Shown: one piece after another, positions 13,519 to 25,600 of the stretch
Layout: the number at the start of each line of letters is the position of its first letter
Position numbering within the stretch: position 1 is the stretch's first letter
NCBI GenBank assembly: GCA_026120185.1
Contig: JANUWF010001220.1
Span: 1,116,001 to 1,180,000 of the forward strand
Origin: Voacanga thouarsii
Lineage: Eukaryota > Streptophyta > Magnoliopsida > Gentianales > Apocynaceae
Length of the DNA stretch: 64,000 nucleotides
Direction of reading: 5' to 3'
The notes under the pieces: generated by a model
What the model was told of the DNA's origin: nothing
Database searches by the model: none
The model's input: only the letters and a program-made list of their open reading frames with translations
Made by a program: the position numbers and the translations under genes

Positions 13519-15448
13519 TATTAGGTATCTCATGCGTATCATATACGGTGCAGTGGAAAAATAAAAATAAGTTACCATCCAGGATCCGCATATGTGTGGA
13601 AAACAAGACACACACACACACACACACACACACAACAACAACAAAGATAAACAATTTTTACCTTTCTTTGTTTGTATGGAAAATAAAATTTTCCTTCTTC
13701 GAGTAAGATAGTTGTGGCGCAATCCAGCAATCCTCTTAAAGAATCACTACAAGAGTTGTATGTTCAATCAATATAATCACAGTGTGTGATTATCTCTAAC
13801 AGAAATCCACACAGAGGATCTCACACAAGCACCAAAATTTTCTGTATTAGCAGAAAACAACAATGGTGGCTGGGGTTTAGCTTCCTTATTCTTCTTGATT
13901 AGCAAAACCAGAGAAAGAAGAAGAAGAAGAAGAGTCTTGGATTCCTTCTTAGAAGAAGCCACACGAGAGAGAGAGATGTATAAGAGAACATGAAGATCAT
14001 ATCTCTATTATTCTCTTGAGAGGATGGCCCCACACACATTATTTTATGTGTGTTGATAAAAAGGAGCATTGACACCCATTCCTTCATGTGTGCCCTTTTG
14101 TTTGTTTTGTATGACTTCTTACTCAATAATAAAACCACTTTAATTATATCTCATATAACCAAAAGCCTTTACAAAAACCATATATGAGAATTCCAAACAA
14201 TTCTCCAATTGCAATTGGAACCCATCAAGTTCTCAAAATTATAAATTAGCCCATCAATTATAACTAATTATAATTTGGCCACATCAACCTCTCTTTCTTG
14301 AAATAAACCCCACTATATTATCAAATAACATCTTGAGTATATATTCTTCTTTTGTGTGTGACCTATTAGGTTTCCCGATCAATTGGTAGCGAACATGAAT
14401 TAATCCAAACATCTTTAAAATTAATAATCCTTAATTAATTAGAATTAATCCTATTAATTCTAATCAGTATTGGTTTATTAATTCATCAATTAATAAACCC
14501 ATATTCCCAGATCATGAGCGGTATCTAGCAACACATCATGACCACCCAAGAGTCCAAGAAGTCAAGTGGCTTAACATGAACCCTTCAATAACAAATTATA
14601 GTGCAATTAACTCCTTTCACCATATAATATCTCATTTGGTTTGGAGTACGAAATTATTGCCAACTCCCTCCAGAATATATATTAATTCTGGCCCGAATAT
14701 CATTATACTTGTACAAGGAACCCACTACTCTAAATGTGCCTCAATTGGAATCATTTCCAATACACATACGCCTTGGCCAAGGACTTATGAGTAGTAATTC
14801 CTACTAGTGGCCGTGAGATATTCGCCCCTACTATTAGGAGTGGTGAATCATTTATTGATCCTTTCAACTACTTTCGTTTACCTCATAATGTACCAAATAT
14901 CCATCTCATAGGCGGCCCTCGATCGAGCTAAGGAGATTGGAATCAAGGAACAAAGTTCAGCAAATAAAATACCTTGGAGATCTCAAGTGTAAGGATACTT
15001 GTACGTTTGCTATATTGAGATTATATCACTGGCACTAAATAGTTATCCATGCGATTATCTTAAAGTTAGTTCATCCAATGAACTTGTTCCATTAACAAGC
15101 ATCCATGTGTTAACTTTGAGTATCTCAATACTCACGGTTATGAGAACCACCGCCTGATTGAATCAGGAAGTCTAACACATGCTAGTCTTAACATATTAAT
15201 GATGTCCTGTCTCATTAATACTATGACTAGGGATTATTTAAGTACTAACACCATCCAGTGTAGTAGGAATCTCATATCATGATCTCTATCATGATTTCCT
15301 TAACACAATGTTGTACTAGGGACTTTATCGAACAGTTATATTACTTAAAGTAAACAAAAGAAACTGTAAGATAAATAATGCCTTTTATTAAAATAAAATG
15401 TATCATATATAATGTATAAGTGATTGCCTCTAGGGCATAACACTAACA
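13519..15448 (-). mobile_element. Solo LTR (Copia-type) inserted in the PMD gene
   Basis: The 1930-bp block is flanked by perfect 5-bp direct repeats GTGTG (13514-13518 and 15449-15453). Read on the minus strand it begins TGTTAGTGTTATGCCCTAGA and ends ACCTAATA. The same kind of start and the same CCTAATA end occur in the solo LTR at 46700-48220, so the two are related. No coding region, primer-binding site or purine tract adjoins it, so it looks like the product of LTR-LTR recombination. A (CA)n run lies at 13609-13634. Confidence 0.75.
13609..13634. repeat. (CA)n microsatellite
   Basis: About 13 CA units, followed by CAA units, within the solo LTR. Confidence 0.9.
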
Positions 15449-16285
15449 GTGTGGTCTCGGATGGATACGCTGAGTGGCATTGGAGGTGCACATGACGATT
15501 GATTGACAATCGATCATACAACAATTGAACTCCATGGGCTATCAATCTAGTAGTACGGTAGCTAAATTATGTGTAACTAAAATTTTTCCTCATTCATATA
15601 GGTATATATATGGAAAATTTCTAATTTTGTATATTTTTATTGACATTTTCTTAAAATGCATGTGTAGACCGATGTGCTCCACTGGATTTTGCACCTAAGC
15701 GACACTGCACCAACGCAACGTGCTAAACCATTGTTGGCACAATCAGTTAGGAGGATATTAGATACTGCCATACGTACATTGACTGCTATTGGTGAAGCAG
15801 ATTGTATACAATGCATACCATACGAGCCATTAAGACGATTATATACTTCTGATTTGATACCGCCGATTTCACAAGAAGTCCCTTGAGAAGTACTACCGAT
15901 TAGGAGGGGCGGTAGGTAGGCACATCGTCGTGCTGCAGCTGACGAAATTCCTCAATAGGATCACTACTCACCTGTGCCAGCAGATGAAGATGATTATGTG
16001 GCAGGTGATCCTACAACGATTGATGAATTAATTACTCCACAACACCTAATTTTCGATACTAGGCGCTATTCTTTTGTCGGCGAGTATGATATTGGTCCAT
16101 CTACTAAGTGGCCTCGCAGATGGCATATGCAGTCTGAAGAGATTGCAAGTCTCTCATCCGCTATAGAAGAATACGATGAGGGACAACCTGAACCACAACC
16201 TCAAAAACAACCTCGAAGACGGGTTCAACCTCCAAAGAACTGTCGAGGATTTCATTGTGGGACTAGCTTTCATCCATTTTTTTGA

Positions 16286-17199
16286 CGAATTCATATGCAA
16301 TAAAGTTACTTGGTAGATCGACTTATTTTTATTAAAATATTCAATTATAATTCTCATAAATATTCATGAAATATTAAATACTAATTCAATCACACAAGTA
16401 TTATTTACTAAATATTCATGAAATATTCAGGACTTACTTTCACTAAAATATTCAATTATAATTCAAACTATTATTCACAAAAAATAAAATTTATTATTTG
16501 CATATTTTCTTTAATTTTTCACATATTATTAAATTTGGTTAAAAATAGATTACTCGAATTAAAATATAAGGGGATTATAAATTTACATAATTGAGATTTA
16601 AATTTAAACATAATTTTTAGATAATAGAGTTTATAAAATTTAAATAATTGATATTTGAAATATTTATACTTTTTGCAAATAATTGATATTTATAATATCA
16701 ATAAATAAATATTATAACTTATACTTTAACTAACAATTAAACTCAAAATGTGTTATAATTAAATTTGAATAATTTTCTGACAACATTTTCAAATTTATTT
16801 AGAAATTATAATTATTTTTATCCCTATTTATAAAAAGAATTTGGCAGATTTCAAAAAATACAAAATTAATTGTGAATCCATCAAATAAATAAATAAATAA
16901 TAAATGTTTAATTAATGTAAATAAAAATAAAAATTTAAATAAATAATTCATATAAATAAATTGTATAAATAATTAAAATTAAAAATTATAATTATTGCGG
17001 TGAAAATATTCTAACCAAAAAACAGTCACGTCACGCGCCTCACGTTTGGGTAATGTGAGGCGTTGTTCCTCGCCTCTGAGAGACGTGAGGTGAAGTACCT
17101 CAAGACCAACATATGCGAGGTAGGCACGATTTGGTAAGAAAATGGTTTGCACCACTCCTCGTATTTGCTGGACGTGAAGTGTCAATGCACCTTGCATCC
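16286..17199. other. MULE 3' non-coding region
   Basis: Strongly AT-rich sequence with short repeats of ATATTCATGAAATATT type at 16360-16430. From about 17030, CG-containing short repeats (CACGCGCCTCACGTTTGGG and similar) lead into the right TIR. No genes were seen. Confidence 0.5.
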
Positions 17200-17445
17200 A
17201 GCAAATGCAAGGAACCCTCTCGACGATCCTACTTCCCAATTTGAACCCATTGCGACTGGGGATTCCAAAGGGAATCCATTTTGGTCAAAAACCCACAGAC
17301 ACGAGTTTCATTTTCTGACCGAAAAAGGGACAGACAATGGCAGTATTACCTCCAGACGTGAGTTACCCCTACAGGGAGTACCCCAAAAAAATTACCTATT
17401 TTTGGACATGTATTTCAAAATGTGGCTATTTTGGTCAAAAACTCA
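17200..17445 (-). repeat. MULE right TIR
   Basis: Reverse complement of the combined left TIR blocks (6846-6976 and 8566-8690). It contains CAGCAAATGCAAGG, GGGAATCCATTTTGGTCAAA, ACACGAGTTTCATTTTC and the outer GGCTATTTTGGTCAAAAACT. Confidence 0.75.
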
Positions 17446-18171
17446 TTTATTGTGCTTCACCTTCATTATTTGTTGACGAAATGGAGTTTTTTTAAAGGAA
17501 GAATGAAGAAATGAGGGGAATTGTGAGAATGAGCATAGAGTTGAGGGATTTGGGAATGGGGAGCAGCGGTTAAGTTGCTCCTTTGTAACCAAATTTCACG
17601 GGTTTGAATAACCTTTTATAAAAGTGTCAAGAGAAGGCAGTGTACACATCCAATGCACCAGGGCTAGCCTTTTTAGAAGTAGTTGTAAATGACGAACTCT
17701 TCAATGGCTTATAATTTTGTTACATTTTTTTGAAAATTTAGTCTTTTTTGAGTTGATTAGATTTATATACAATTTAGTTTGTTTATCCTTTGAGTTAATT
17801 TATCATGAGTCTATATAGCAATTGGGAAAAAAAAATTCAGATGATAATTAAATTCAGAATGAAGTTCAAATAATAATATGAGATTTTGATTATATTTGGA
17901 ATGACAAAGTGAATTTTTTTAATTGAATTGAACTTTTAAATTGGATTGAGTTTCAAATATAGCAAAAATGACACGTAACAACATTTTAGTACTTGAGAAA
18001 AAGTTTTAAGGATGAAAACATATGAAAAAGGAGTTTGAGAACAAAAATGGTATTTTATAAAAAGTTCGAGGATTCAATTGAAAATTTCAGAACAAAAAAT
18101 TAATGGTGCGAGAAGAGTCAGGACTCAGGAGTGCAGTGTGCAGAAGGTGAGAAAGGACAGCCAGCAGACAT
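17446..18171. other. Intergenic region and presumed TRAX promoter
   Basis: About 0.73 kb separates the MULE right end from the TRAX start codon, so the promoter must lie here or in the MULE end. No certain TATA box or element was identified. The sequence is AT-rich and otherwise featureless. Confidence 0.4.
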
Positions 18172-21100
18172 ATGTTCCGCTGCTCTGCTTTCCAGAAGTT
18201 CTCTCCTATGGCTTCTAAACCCCATCGCCTCCGTCCCTGTAAGTATGCCAACAGCCATCCTTATTGTGGAAATTACTCTTTAGGATCTTGGTGGTTCTTA
18301 TTAATTTCCTCAATAATCCTCGTCATCCCACCTCCAAAACCCATTTCTCCCCAACCCAATTGTGATTTTTTTTTTTTAATAATAAACTTGTAATGCAGAC
18401 CAGAATTTTTATTTTTTTTTTGGGTGTAAGCAGTTGCAGCAGATAACACAATACATAACCCAGTAAAAAGGGCAAGAATCCTGAGCAGCAGCTCTACTAA
18501 CGATACTGACTCCGAGTCTTCTAGTGCAATGAAGGAGGCCTTCGCCAAATATGCCCAGTACCTTAATAACCTTGTATGTTTCGACACCTTGTCTGTAGAG
18601 TAAAATCATTGACACGTTAAGTTTCTTGAATATCATGTAAAAATTGTTATAATTTTTTGGAGGGTGCATTGAAATGGGATTTTGTTATTTTTCTTGAGTG
18701 TGTGAATGCTTTCAGGATGAAGAAGATAATTTGGGATGGTAGAAAGTGGACAAGAGGCTCAGTAGTATGTATTGGTTACTGAACATTCAGTTTTTGATAA
18801 AGAATCAGGGAAAAATGAGAGCTTTATGTGGCAGTAGCTTCCAGAGGGGAGAATTCTGTGATTTCATTACACTCTCTTGAGTAATTTTGTTCTCGTGTAG
18901 AATAGCTTGCTAGGGGTGTGTTGGTTTTTCTGAAATTGGAGGAGTTTGTGATCAGTAGTTTCCTGAAAGATTTTTATGAGATGTAAGATATCAAGAAAAT
19001 ACAAAGATGGGAAAGAAGCTATTTTGATCTGTCTAAGATTGGCAGTGGAAAATTTGAGATACCAGATAATGTACCAGAGAGTGATCACTTCTGTCTTACT
19101 TTTAGTGTTTTGATTGTACGATTTGTTTTATTAATTTACAGCACATGGTTTGAAATTTTTGTTAGTATGAATTGGGGAGTGAAAATTGCAAATTATTGTT
19201 TTTTATTCTTCTTTCCCTTTTCTTTTGACTTGAAGTTCTCAAAAAAGCTTGATTCGGGAGATGAAAATTTCAAATACATTAGTATCATGAGTACAAACTG
19301 TTGAGTTTACTGTCAAGGCAATTAGGTCTGACGCATTTGTTAATTAATTCCCCACCTCTCTTTCCCTCTTTTAGTTTGATGTTTTACTTGATTCTTTATT
19401 GCCAAGAGATGCTAATAAATCTTTGAGCTTAAAATAAATCTGAAGCTAAAATTTTGTTGTTTCTTCTGTTTCAGAAACTTCTGTAATGTCTTATCAATGC
19501 TTGGGTTCTTTGTGATAAGGTTTTGGATTAAAATAGTTAGATAGAATAGCCTTGTATCATCTTCATTATCAACTCCTTGTTTCTTTGCAAAATAGTGTTG
19601 GCCTTTTCACTTGCCCTGTTGCTTTAGCTAGGCTTCTCCCTGCATTAATATTTTCATATTCTTTTGTAGAATGACAAGCGGGAAAGAGTGGTGAAAGCAA
19701 GTCGGGATATCACCATGAATAGCAAGAAGGTTATATTTCAGGTTCATAGGTATGGAAGATTAGTTGGCTGATAATTTGCAGGAATTTCTGTTCAGCATTG
19801 TTTCTTTCTGTTGGGACATATACTATGACACAGTCATCTGGAGCGCTGCGTAGTCTATGTTTCCTTGAAAGTTTCTGCGAGCACTATTGATTTTGGTATT
19901 CTTGCATTTAACCTATCTATATGTTGTTACTTTGTTTCTTTGGAGAGGCTTCGCTGCTGCCTTCTTGTTCTTTCCAGCACAAAAGTTATTCTATAGTCTA
20001 TATCACTTTAGTTTTAGTACTTGTATTTTTCTAGTTCGAAGCAGGATATGAGTACTATATTTGCTCATTCCTCTCAATCATATGCATTGACTTTCCACTG
20101 ATGAATGACAAATAAGACAGCTTTCCTACAAGGCCATTCTCTCTAGTTGTTATGTTTGTAGTACATGAAGTAGAACTTGAGTTCGAACTTACATGGCCTC
20201 TTGTCTTTACTGATTGTTTTGCTTCTGAATGCACTAAACACCAAATGACCTTGAAGCTTTCCTAAATTTTGCTCTTCATCAACAGAATGAGTAAGCACAA
20301 CAGAGAGGAAGTGTTGGAAAAAGCTGAAAAAGATCTTGGGGCTGTGATGGATCAGCATATGGCCCGGCTTGTGAAAGAACTTGAGGGGACTGATTTCTGG
20401 AAACTAAGACGAGCATACTCTCCTGGGGTTGACATTTTAAGTTTTTCTTTTTTTATGTGCACTAAAAAGGAATTTCTGATTCATTCTTCTTGGTCTCACC
20501 CTGATAGGTTCAAGAGTATGTTGAAGCTGCAACGCTATGTAATTTTTGTAAGAATGGGACTCTTTTGAACCTTGATGAAATCAATGCTGCCCTGCAATCA
20601 CTAAGTGATCCATCCATTGAACCTTTGCAGATTAACATTCTTGATTATATCCTGGGGGTACTGCTTTAAACTCATATGTAGATGCTACCTTCAGTTTCTA
20701 TAGAAAGAACGGGTCTTTTTGACCAAATTAGAGGGACTGGAAATCTTGCATTTAGAAAGAGTTACTAGATTGGAGCACTCTATATGAGACATAAGTTAAT
20801 TTTAACTTGTTTTCTACTCACTGAATACTTAATGAGGTATCTAGAGATTTTATACTACAAGCACATACAGAAGGTGACTGACTGCATGTAAATATGTGAA
20901 TTATTCTTTACTAATTTTCTGGTTTAGCTTGCGGACTTGACAGGAGAATTGATGAGGTTAGCAATTGGTAGAATATCAGACGGGGAACTTGAGTATGCTG
21001 AGAAGATCTGCAAGTTTGTCCGCGAAATCTATAGGAAACTGACTGTTCTTGCGCCAGAAATGGATGACAGTTCAGACATGAAAACAAAGATGGACACAAT

Positions 21101-21675
21101 GCTCCATAGCGTGCTGAAAATAGAAAACGGTAGCTGTGATGCAATTATGGTGTTTAGTATTCTTCTAGCTTACTTGAATACTCTGATTAACGCAGTCACA
21201 TATTTGGATGTCATGCACCATAAGATCTAGATGTTCCATTGGACTAGCAAATTCTGGTTCTGAAATGCAATTGACAAACAAGCTTGTGGTTGACTGGGTG
21301 CATTAAAAGAATATGACGTAAGAAAAGAAAATATTTTATTATGGTGTTGCAGAAGGGAATTAGATCATTGTCAATTATCTGTATAGACCAAGTGCTTTTG
21401 TCTTGGAATGCTTTTCTGAAATTTGAGTATCAAAGTAGTTGTTTTCTGCATCTGTTCATGCATACAAAATGCTTGATTGCCATAATTTGGTCAATCTCTT
21501 GGTATTTATATTGGTTATGATGAACTTTGAAGTTTCATCAGAATGAATCTCTTTCCTTTTGCTTGTCTCTGCAGCTTGCTTTAGTGTCCACGTTAGAGGA
21601 TCCGAGTATATTCCGCTTCTTGGATCTGCTGATCCCAGTTATTCTCTATTGGGCATGCCTGATTTTGACCAATAA
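18172..21675 (+). CDS. TSNAX-like: Translin-associated factor X (TRAX), seven exons, intact
   Basis: Exons are 18172-18238, 18434-18573, 19670-19749, 20286-20427, 20508-20657, 20928-21129 and 21575-21675. All introns are GT-AG, phases fit throughout, and the sum is 882 nt (293 residues plus TAA). A second in-frame ATG at 18208 would give 281 residues; plant relatives begin near MASKPHR-like text, so it may be the true start. Landmarks are SRDITMNSKKVIFQVHR (exon 3), GTDFWKLRRAYSPG (exon 4), VQEYVEAATLCNFCKNGTLL (residues 122 on), NILDYILG, LADLTGELMRLAIGRISDGE (172 on), and a C-terminus RGSEYIPLLGS. TRAX joins translin to form C3PO, an RNase that acts on small RNAs and tRNA fragments. Acidic residues in QEYVEA and DLTGEL fit those reported as catalytic in animals. 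No stops or frameshifts were found. An AATAAA overlaps the stop codon. Confidence 0.92.
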
Positions 21676-23054
21676 AGTATGCTACACCCTAAGCTCTATC
21701 GAATGCTGCTTTTATGTTTATTTTCTGCTAGATTCCTGTTCGGGAACATTTGTAAATGGGTTTCTTAATAATGGATCAATCCGAGCTCATCTGTTTGCCT
21801 TTAACTGCTGGTTTCTGGTGACTTTATTTTTCAGTTGCATCCATGCAGAACTGATCGGACATGCCAATGGATGAAAGATGAGTGCGCTTTTGAAAGAGAG
21901 TTCTAATCATCAACCTGCATTTTCCGATATTCATTCCCGAAACACAAATTAGCGAAGCAAAAACATTAACAGAGTTTGTTCGTAAGTATTCCTTTGCTAG
22001 TTGAATTTGACACTACTAGATGGCGATATGTATCCAGTTCTTTCCGGAATTCCTACGGCCAACAATTCTCCCTTCTTTTATTTCTTTGGAAATGTGACTC
22101 TTTCCGACACCTACTCAACTCAGGCAACATTATGAATTCTTCAGGTGCTATTATTTCTTTTGGCCAAAGACCTCCGTTACCTACTAAAGTCAGGTGCCAT
22201 TATTTACTTTGTCCAAATACTTCAGCATATAACGTGAAGAGAATTACAAGCATGCCTCAGTCATTTTCCTTTCTATGTTTTTTTTTTTTTTTAAATCTTT
22301 TTCAAAATAAAAGAGGTTATGCAAAAATATCCTTTGAAAGAATTAGCTCAATAAATAAAGTTTAGAGAAAGCGATGGGAGTATGAGATTCATCAGCCGCA
22401 TTATTTATCTAAATTTTTAATAAATAATATTATTTATTTATAAAAATAAGTTACACATAAATAATTAGATTTATGGTAATAGAGTGATGTCACAACTTAA
22501 AATCTAAGTAGGCAAAATATTCAAAAAAAAAAAAAAAAACACGAACACACTCATAGACACACACAAAAAACAATTATCCTCCTAACTTCTTTATTTCTAT
22601 TCTCAAACAACAATAGTGTGAGATGTCTAAATTCATTTAGTTCTTTGTATGACAATTTGAAAGACTTTTGAGCGTGTTAGTGGCTTGAAAAGTTGTTTGG
22701 CTTGAAAAATTGTTTGGAAAAGGATGAGAAATGCGGGGGGGGGGGGTTCTAAATCATGGGTAATAAATTAACTTTAAGAAAATAGAATGGCCAACACTAA
22801 TCTAACTAGATTGACAATGAAATCATGCCAAAAAAAAAAAAAAAATCTCGGATCTGGACAAACAAAACCAAAGTAGAAGATGGTTATAGTTTGGAGACGA
22901 AAAAGAGATGAGAGCCCCACCCCCCCCCCCCCCCGCCCCAAAAAAAGTGGAAAAGGCAGGAATTTGGGCCAAGATTCATCATATGTAATATCTATGCATT
23001 TTACTTGCGATTTCAATCACCGCTGGATAGATTAATACTGTCTTCATTTTAAAA

Positions 23055-23101
<47 letters not shown>

Positions 23102-24545
23102 AAAATGTCAATATTTATAGATTTCAAAAATTAAATTGCACTAATTCAAAATTTGAAATTATTTTAAAATTCAATAATCAATTAATATTACAGTTTAGTA
23201 AGCTAATAAATGATATGAGTATTATAAAAAATAATAAATACATTTTAGTTTTACAAAAATAAGATATAATTTGAAAAGAATATTTATAAAAGTTACAGAT
23301 ATTATGAAATATTAAAAGAGCGGGGGAGCAAATTAGTACTTTTTTTTATTTTAAAATATTTATAATTTTTAGAGAGTTTTTAATTTTAAATTATCTGTTA
23401 TTTTATAAAATCAAAAGTTTATTTATTTATTATTAATGATGCTTTTATCATTTATTATTTTATTAAATTATAATATTTAATTTTTAAAATAATTTAATAA
23501 TTTTTAATGAAAATAATTTAAAAAAATTATGAATGATATAATTTACTTAATAGATATAATTTGTATAATAGTGATAGATACTTTGAATAAGAAAAACAAG
23601 TTTTTGTATTTTCATGAGTCACGTGAGCATATTGCGGGTAGTCCGTTGTGAGCATATCGAGGTTGGGTGTTGGACAGATTCTGTTTTTTAGGCCTAACGG
23701 TAAGAGTAGTATTGGCAAGTGGGTCCAGTCCATCCGTCGATTTGAAGAGTCGGATCGTGTCAGCCTAGGACTGGTAGTTGGCCGGGCCTCTCATAGCGGG
23801 CCAGCTTGTGGTTCGGTCTCGCAGGACTGCCCATGGACCAACGGACCGGCCCACCAGAATTCAGATACTTGATTTTTAAAAAAAATATTTTTGCCCCTCA
23901 ATGACCATAATCACTTTTTCACCTCAAAACATTTATAAATACTTCCAATTCATTTTAAACTTTACCAAATATTCACCTCAAACCTCAATTCTTTCTATTT
24001 TTTAACAAAAAAGTATTAAAATAGAATTTGTCAAGTACATATTATAAAATTCTTCAAGTATCGTCTTTAAAATTTAAAGGATCATTAAATGGTGGTCAAG
24101 TCTTTATATCTTAGAATATTATTATATTTAAATTTTTAAACATTATAATATTTTTTAAGAGCAGTTATCAAATCCCCATCCTATGTAGTTTTATTTTGCT
24201 AATTAATAAAACTAATAGGGGTCTAAACCAAATCTCATATTACTTTAAGATATATTTTTTTATAATTATAAATAGTCGTATTATTTAAATTATAAAAAAT
24301 TTAAAAAAATTAACACCCCTAACAAGAGAAAAAAAAAGAAGAAATAGTCCACTAGATCGGTCCGTAGGTCTCGTGGGCGTAGAGACTGGTCCGTGTCGGG
24401 CCTAGACTTGACATGGCCCGGCTTCGGCTAGGAGTTCCCTTGGGCCATGTGGGCCAGTTCCTGGGGTCGGCCCGACACAGCTCAAATTTGTGCGGGCTGA
24501 TCCACTTACCGTTGCTAGGGGTGAGAGAGTTGTTCAACTACTGCC
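21676..24545. other. TRAX 3' region and AT-rich intergenic DNA
   Basis: No gene was recognised. The first few hundred bases probably hold the TRAX 3' UTR. A G-run (about 22736-22747), a C-run (about 22919-22934) and a (TTA)n tract lie in it. Two GC-rich islands with GGCCCG/GGGCC words (about 23640-23870 and 24350-24500) flank a segment of ACCCCTCAATGACC type with CACCTCAAA. This resembles the internal and end regions of plant hAT elements, but ends could not be defined. Confidence 0.4.
23058..23099. repeat. (TTA)n microsatellite
   Basis: About 14 uninterrupted trinucleotide units. Confidence 0.9.
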
Positions 24546-25600
24546 ATGGCTGCATCCCAAAATCCTCCTGGTAAGCCAACGGTTCTCATAAAAGGAGGAG
24601 AAGAAGAATTCAGCAAATTAATGAATTTATTACAGAGAAAACTGGTGGGTTTTGCTTTTGCCTTATCTTAACAAATGCAGGGATTTTTTTGTTTGCTTCC
24701 AAGCAGTTACGGGGAGTTTTTTGCATTTGAACAGAGTTTTCAGGCTAAAGATAATGGTGTCCTTTTAGTCACCGTCCCCAAAGCAGGGGCCCCACCTGGT
24801 TGAAGGGACTCCTGTTTGCCTTGGTGAACAGAAGGCATTATCCAAACAAGCCCCAAGACCATCCTCTGCTCTCCAACAGTCCTCACTTCCTCGTCCCTTT
24901 CTTGGAGTTCATGGTTCAGCATGCTAAGCAATCCAACTCAAGTTCTTCTGCTCCAAATGCGTTCCCACGACTCTGCTCGACTCATTTACCAGCACCGTTT
25001 CTGCCAAAATCAGTACTTGATTCTGTAACCAAAATCAGTTATCTCTGCAGAAACCCTATGAAACCCAATGGACACCCTTGTTTCCTACTGCCATTTTGCA
25101 AACAAGATCAGACGATCAAGAATGGAATGGAGGACTCCGTACCCATTGATGACCTCTTTGAAAAATTCTGTCAAGGAGTGAGCCTTTGTGGTCCTTCCTG
25201 GGATCATGTATTAGTTATTGGATGAAAGCGTCCAAAAACCTGATAAAGTTTTGTTTTTAAGGTATGAGAGTATGAAAGATGACCCTGCTTTCCATCTGAA
25301 ACTTATTGCTGATTTCATTTGCTGTCCGTTTAGTGCTGAGGATTGAGGAAGAAGCATCAGGGTTGTGGATACAATCATAGATCTGTGTAGTTTCGATAAC
25401 ATGAGCAAACTGGAAGTGAAAAAGAGTGGGAAGATGTTTCTTGGAAAAAATGAAGTTTTTTTCAGGAGGGGAGAGGTTGGAGATTGGAAGAATTACCTCA
25501 CAGCTGAGATGGCCAACCGACTTGATCATATCAGTGAAGAAAAGTTTCAGGGGTATGGCCTCAAAGTGTTAGTGATTCTCATGGACTTGGCACAATGTGA
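24546..25600 (+). pseudogene. Cytosolic sulfotransferase (SOT), copy 1, broken
   Basis: ATG at 24546 opens MAASQNPPGKPTVLIKGGEE and meets TAA after about 44 codons. SOT text resumes with FQAKDNGVLLVTVPKAG, the 5'-phosphosulfate loop, which becomes GAPPG and shifts frame where TTWLK is expected (about 24786-24800). The frame then runs GLLFALVNRRHYP, PKSVLDSVTKISYLCRNP (the start of the 3'-phosphate motif, followed by two compensating shifts) and DDLFEKFCQGVSLCGP. After another shift come KVLFLRYESMKDDPAFHLKL and the C-terminal FFRRGEVGDWKNYLTAEM with its PAPS-binding GxxGxxK-like segment, ending EEKFQGYGLKV. Plant SOTs move sulfate from PAPS to flavonoids, hormones or glucosinolates; the substrate cannot be told. 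Like most plant SOTs it has no introns. It is head-to-tail with copy 2. Confidence 0.88.

Larger units (their letters stand above)
12069..16285 (+). pseudogene. Plant mobile domain (PMD, MAIN-like) gene carried by the MULE, broken
   Basis: ATG at 12069 is followed at codon 3 by TAG, then a long frame reading TFWVAWPFDPCVQQLMELAG, VERWRQEMHTFHLPVGEATI and LQDVEVLFGLRVDGEPI. This is the classic PMD (aminotransferase-like mobile domain) core. A second block (12549-12838) reads FIGWFLFSDKSRNRVHFYFL and WGSAALAHLCRCMCNA. A third (from 12943) reads LWV, stop, ERIPTI, and a fourth (about 13200-13400) reads HCPDRIMQQFRLL. After the solo LTR insertion (13519-15448) the C-terminal part resumes, with VLHWILHLSDTAPTQRAKPL at 15673 and an acidic, Pro-Arg-rich tail ending at 16285. 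Stops at 12075, 12480 and 12951, among others, kill it. Host MAIN/MAIL proteins act in gene silencing and genome stability; the role in transposons is unclear. Confidence 0.8.
6846..17445 (+). mobile_element. Mutator-like element (MULE) with transposase and plant-mobile-domain genes
   Basis: Long terminal inverted repeats are visible. The left outer block 6846-6976 matches the reverse complement of about 17300-17445 (both begin near TTTTGAYCAAAATAG and share GAAAATGAAACTCGTGTCTG), and the left inner block from 8566 matches the reverse complement of about 17225-17293 (GGATTCCCTTTG, then CAGTCGCAAT). Possible 9-bp target duplications, 6837-6845 and 17446-17454, agree at only 6 of 9 bases, so they are weak. 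Inside are a MuDR-type transposase (10365-11750) and a PMD gene (12069-16285), both dead. Without the nested foldback (about 1.6 kb) and solo LTR (1.9 kb) the element would be about 7.1 kb. PMD genes carried by MULE-type elements are known in plants. Confidence 0.8.

Noticed and set aside
13447..13722. Minus-strand open frames over the (CA)n tract
   Set aside because: Non-coding LTR sequence; codons come from the microsatellite.
24218..24321. Small hAT element between TAGGGGT and ACACCCCTA
   Set aside because: Only 7-8 bases of inverted match in AT-rich DNA and no 8-bp target duplication.
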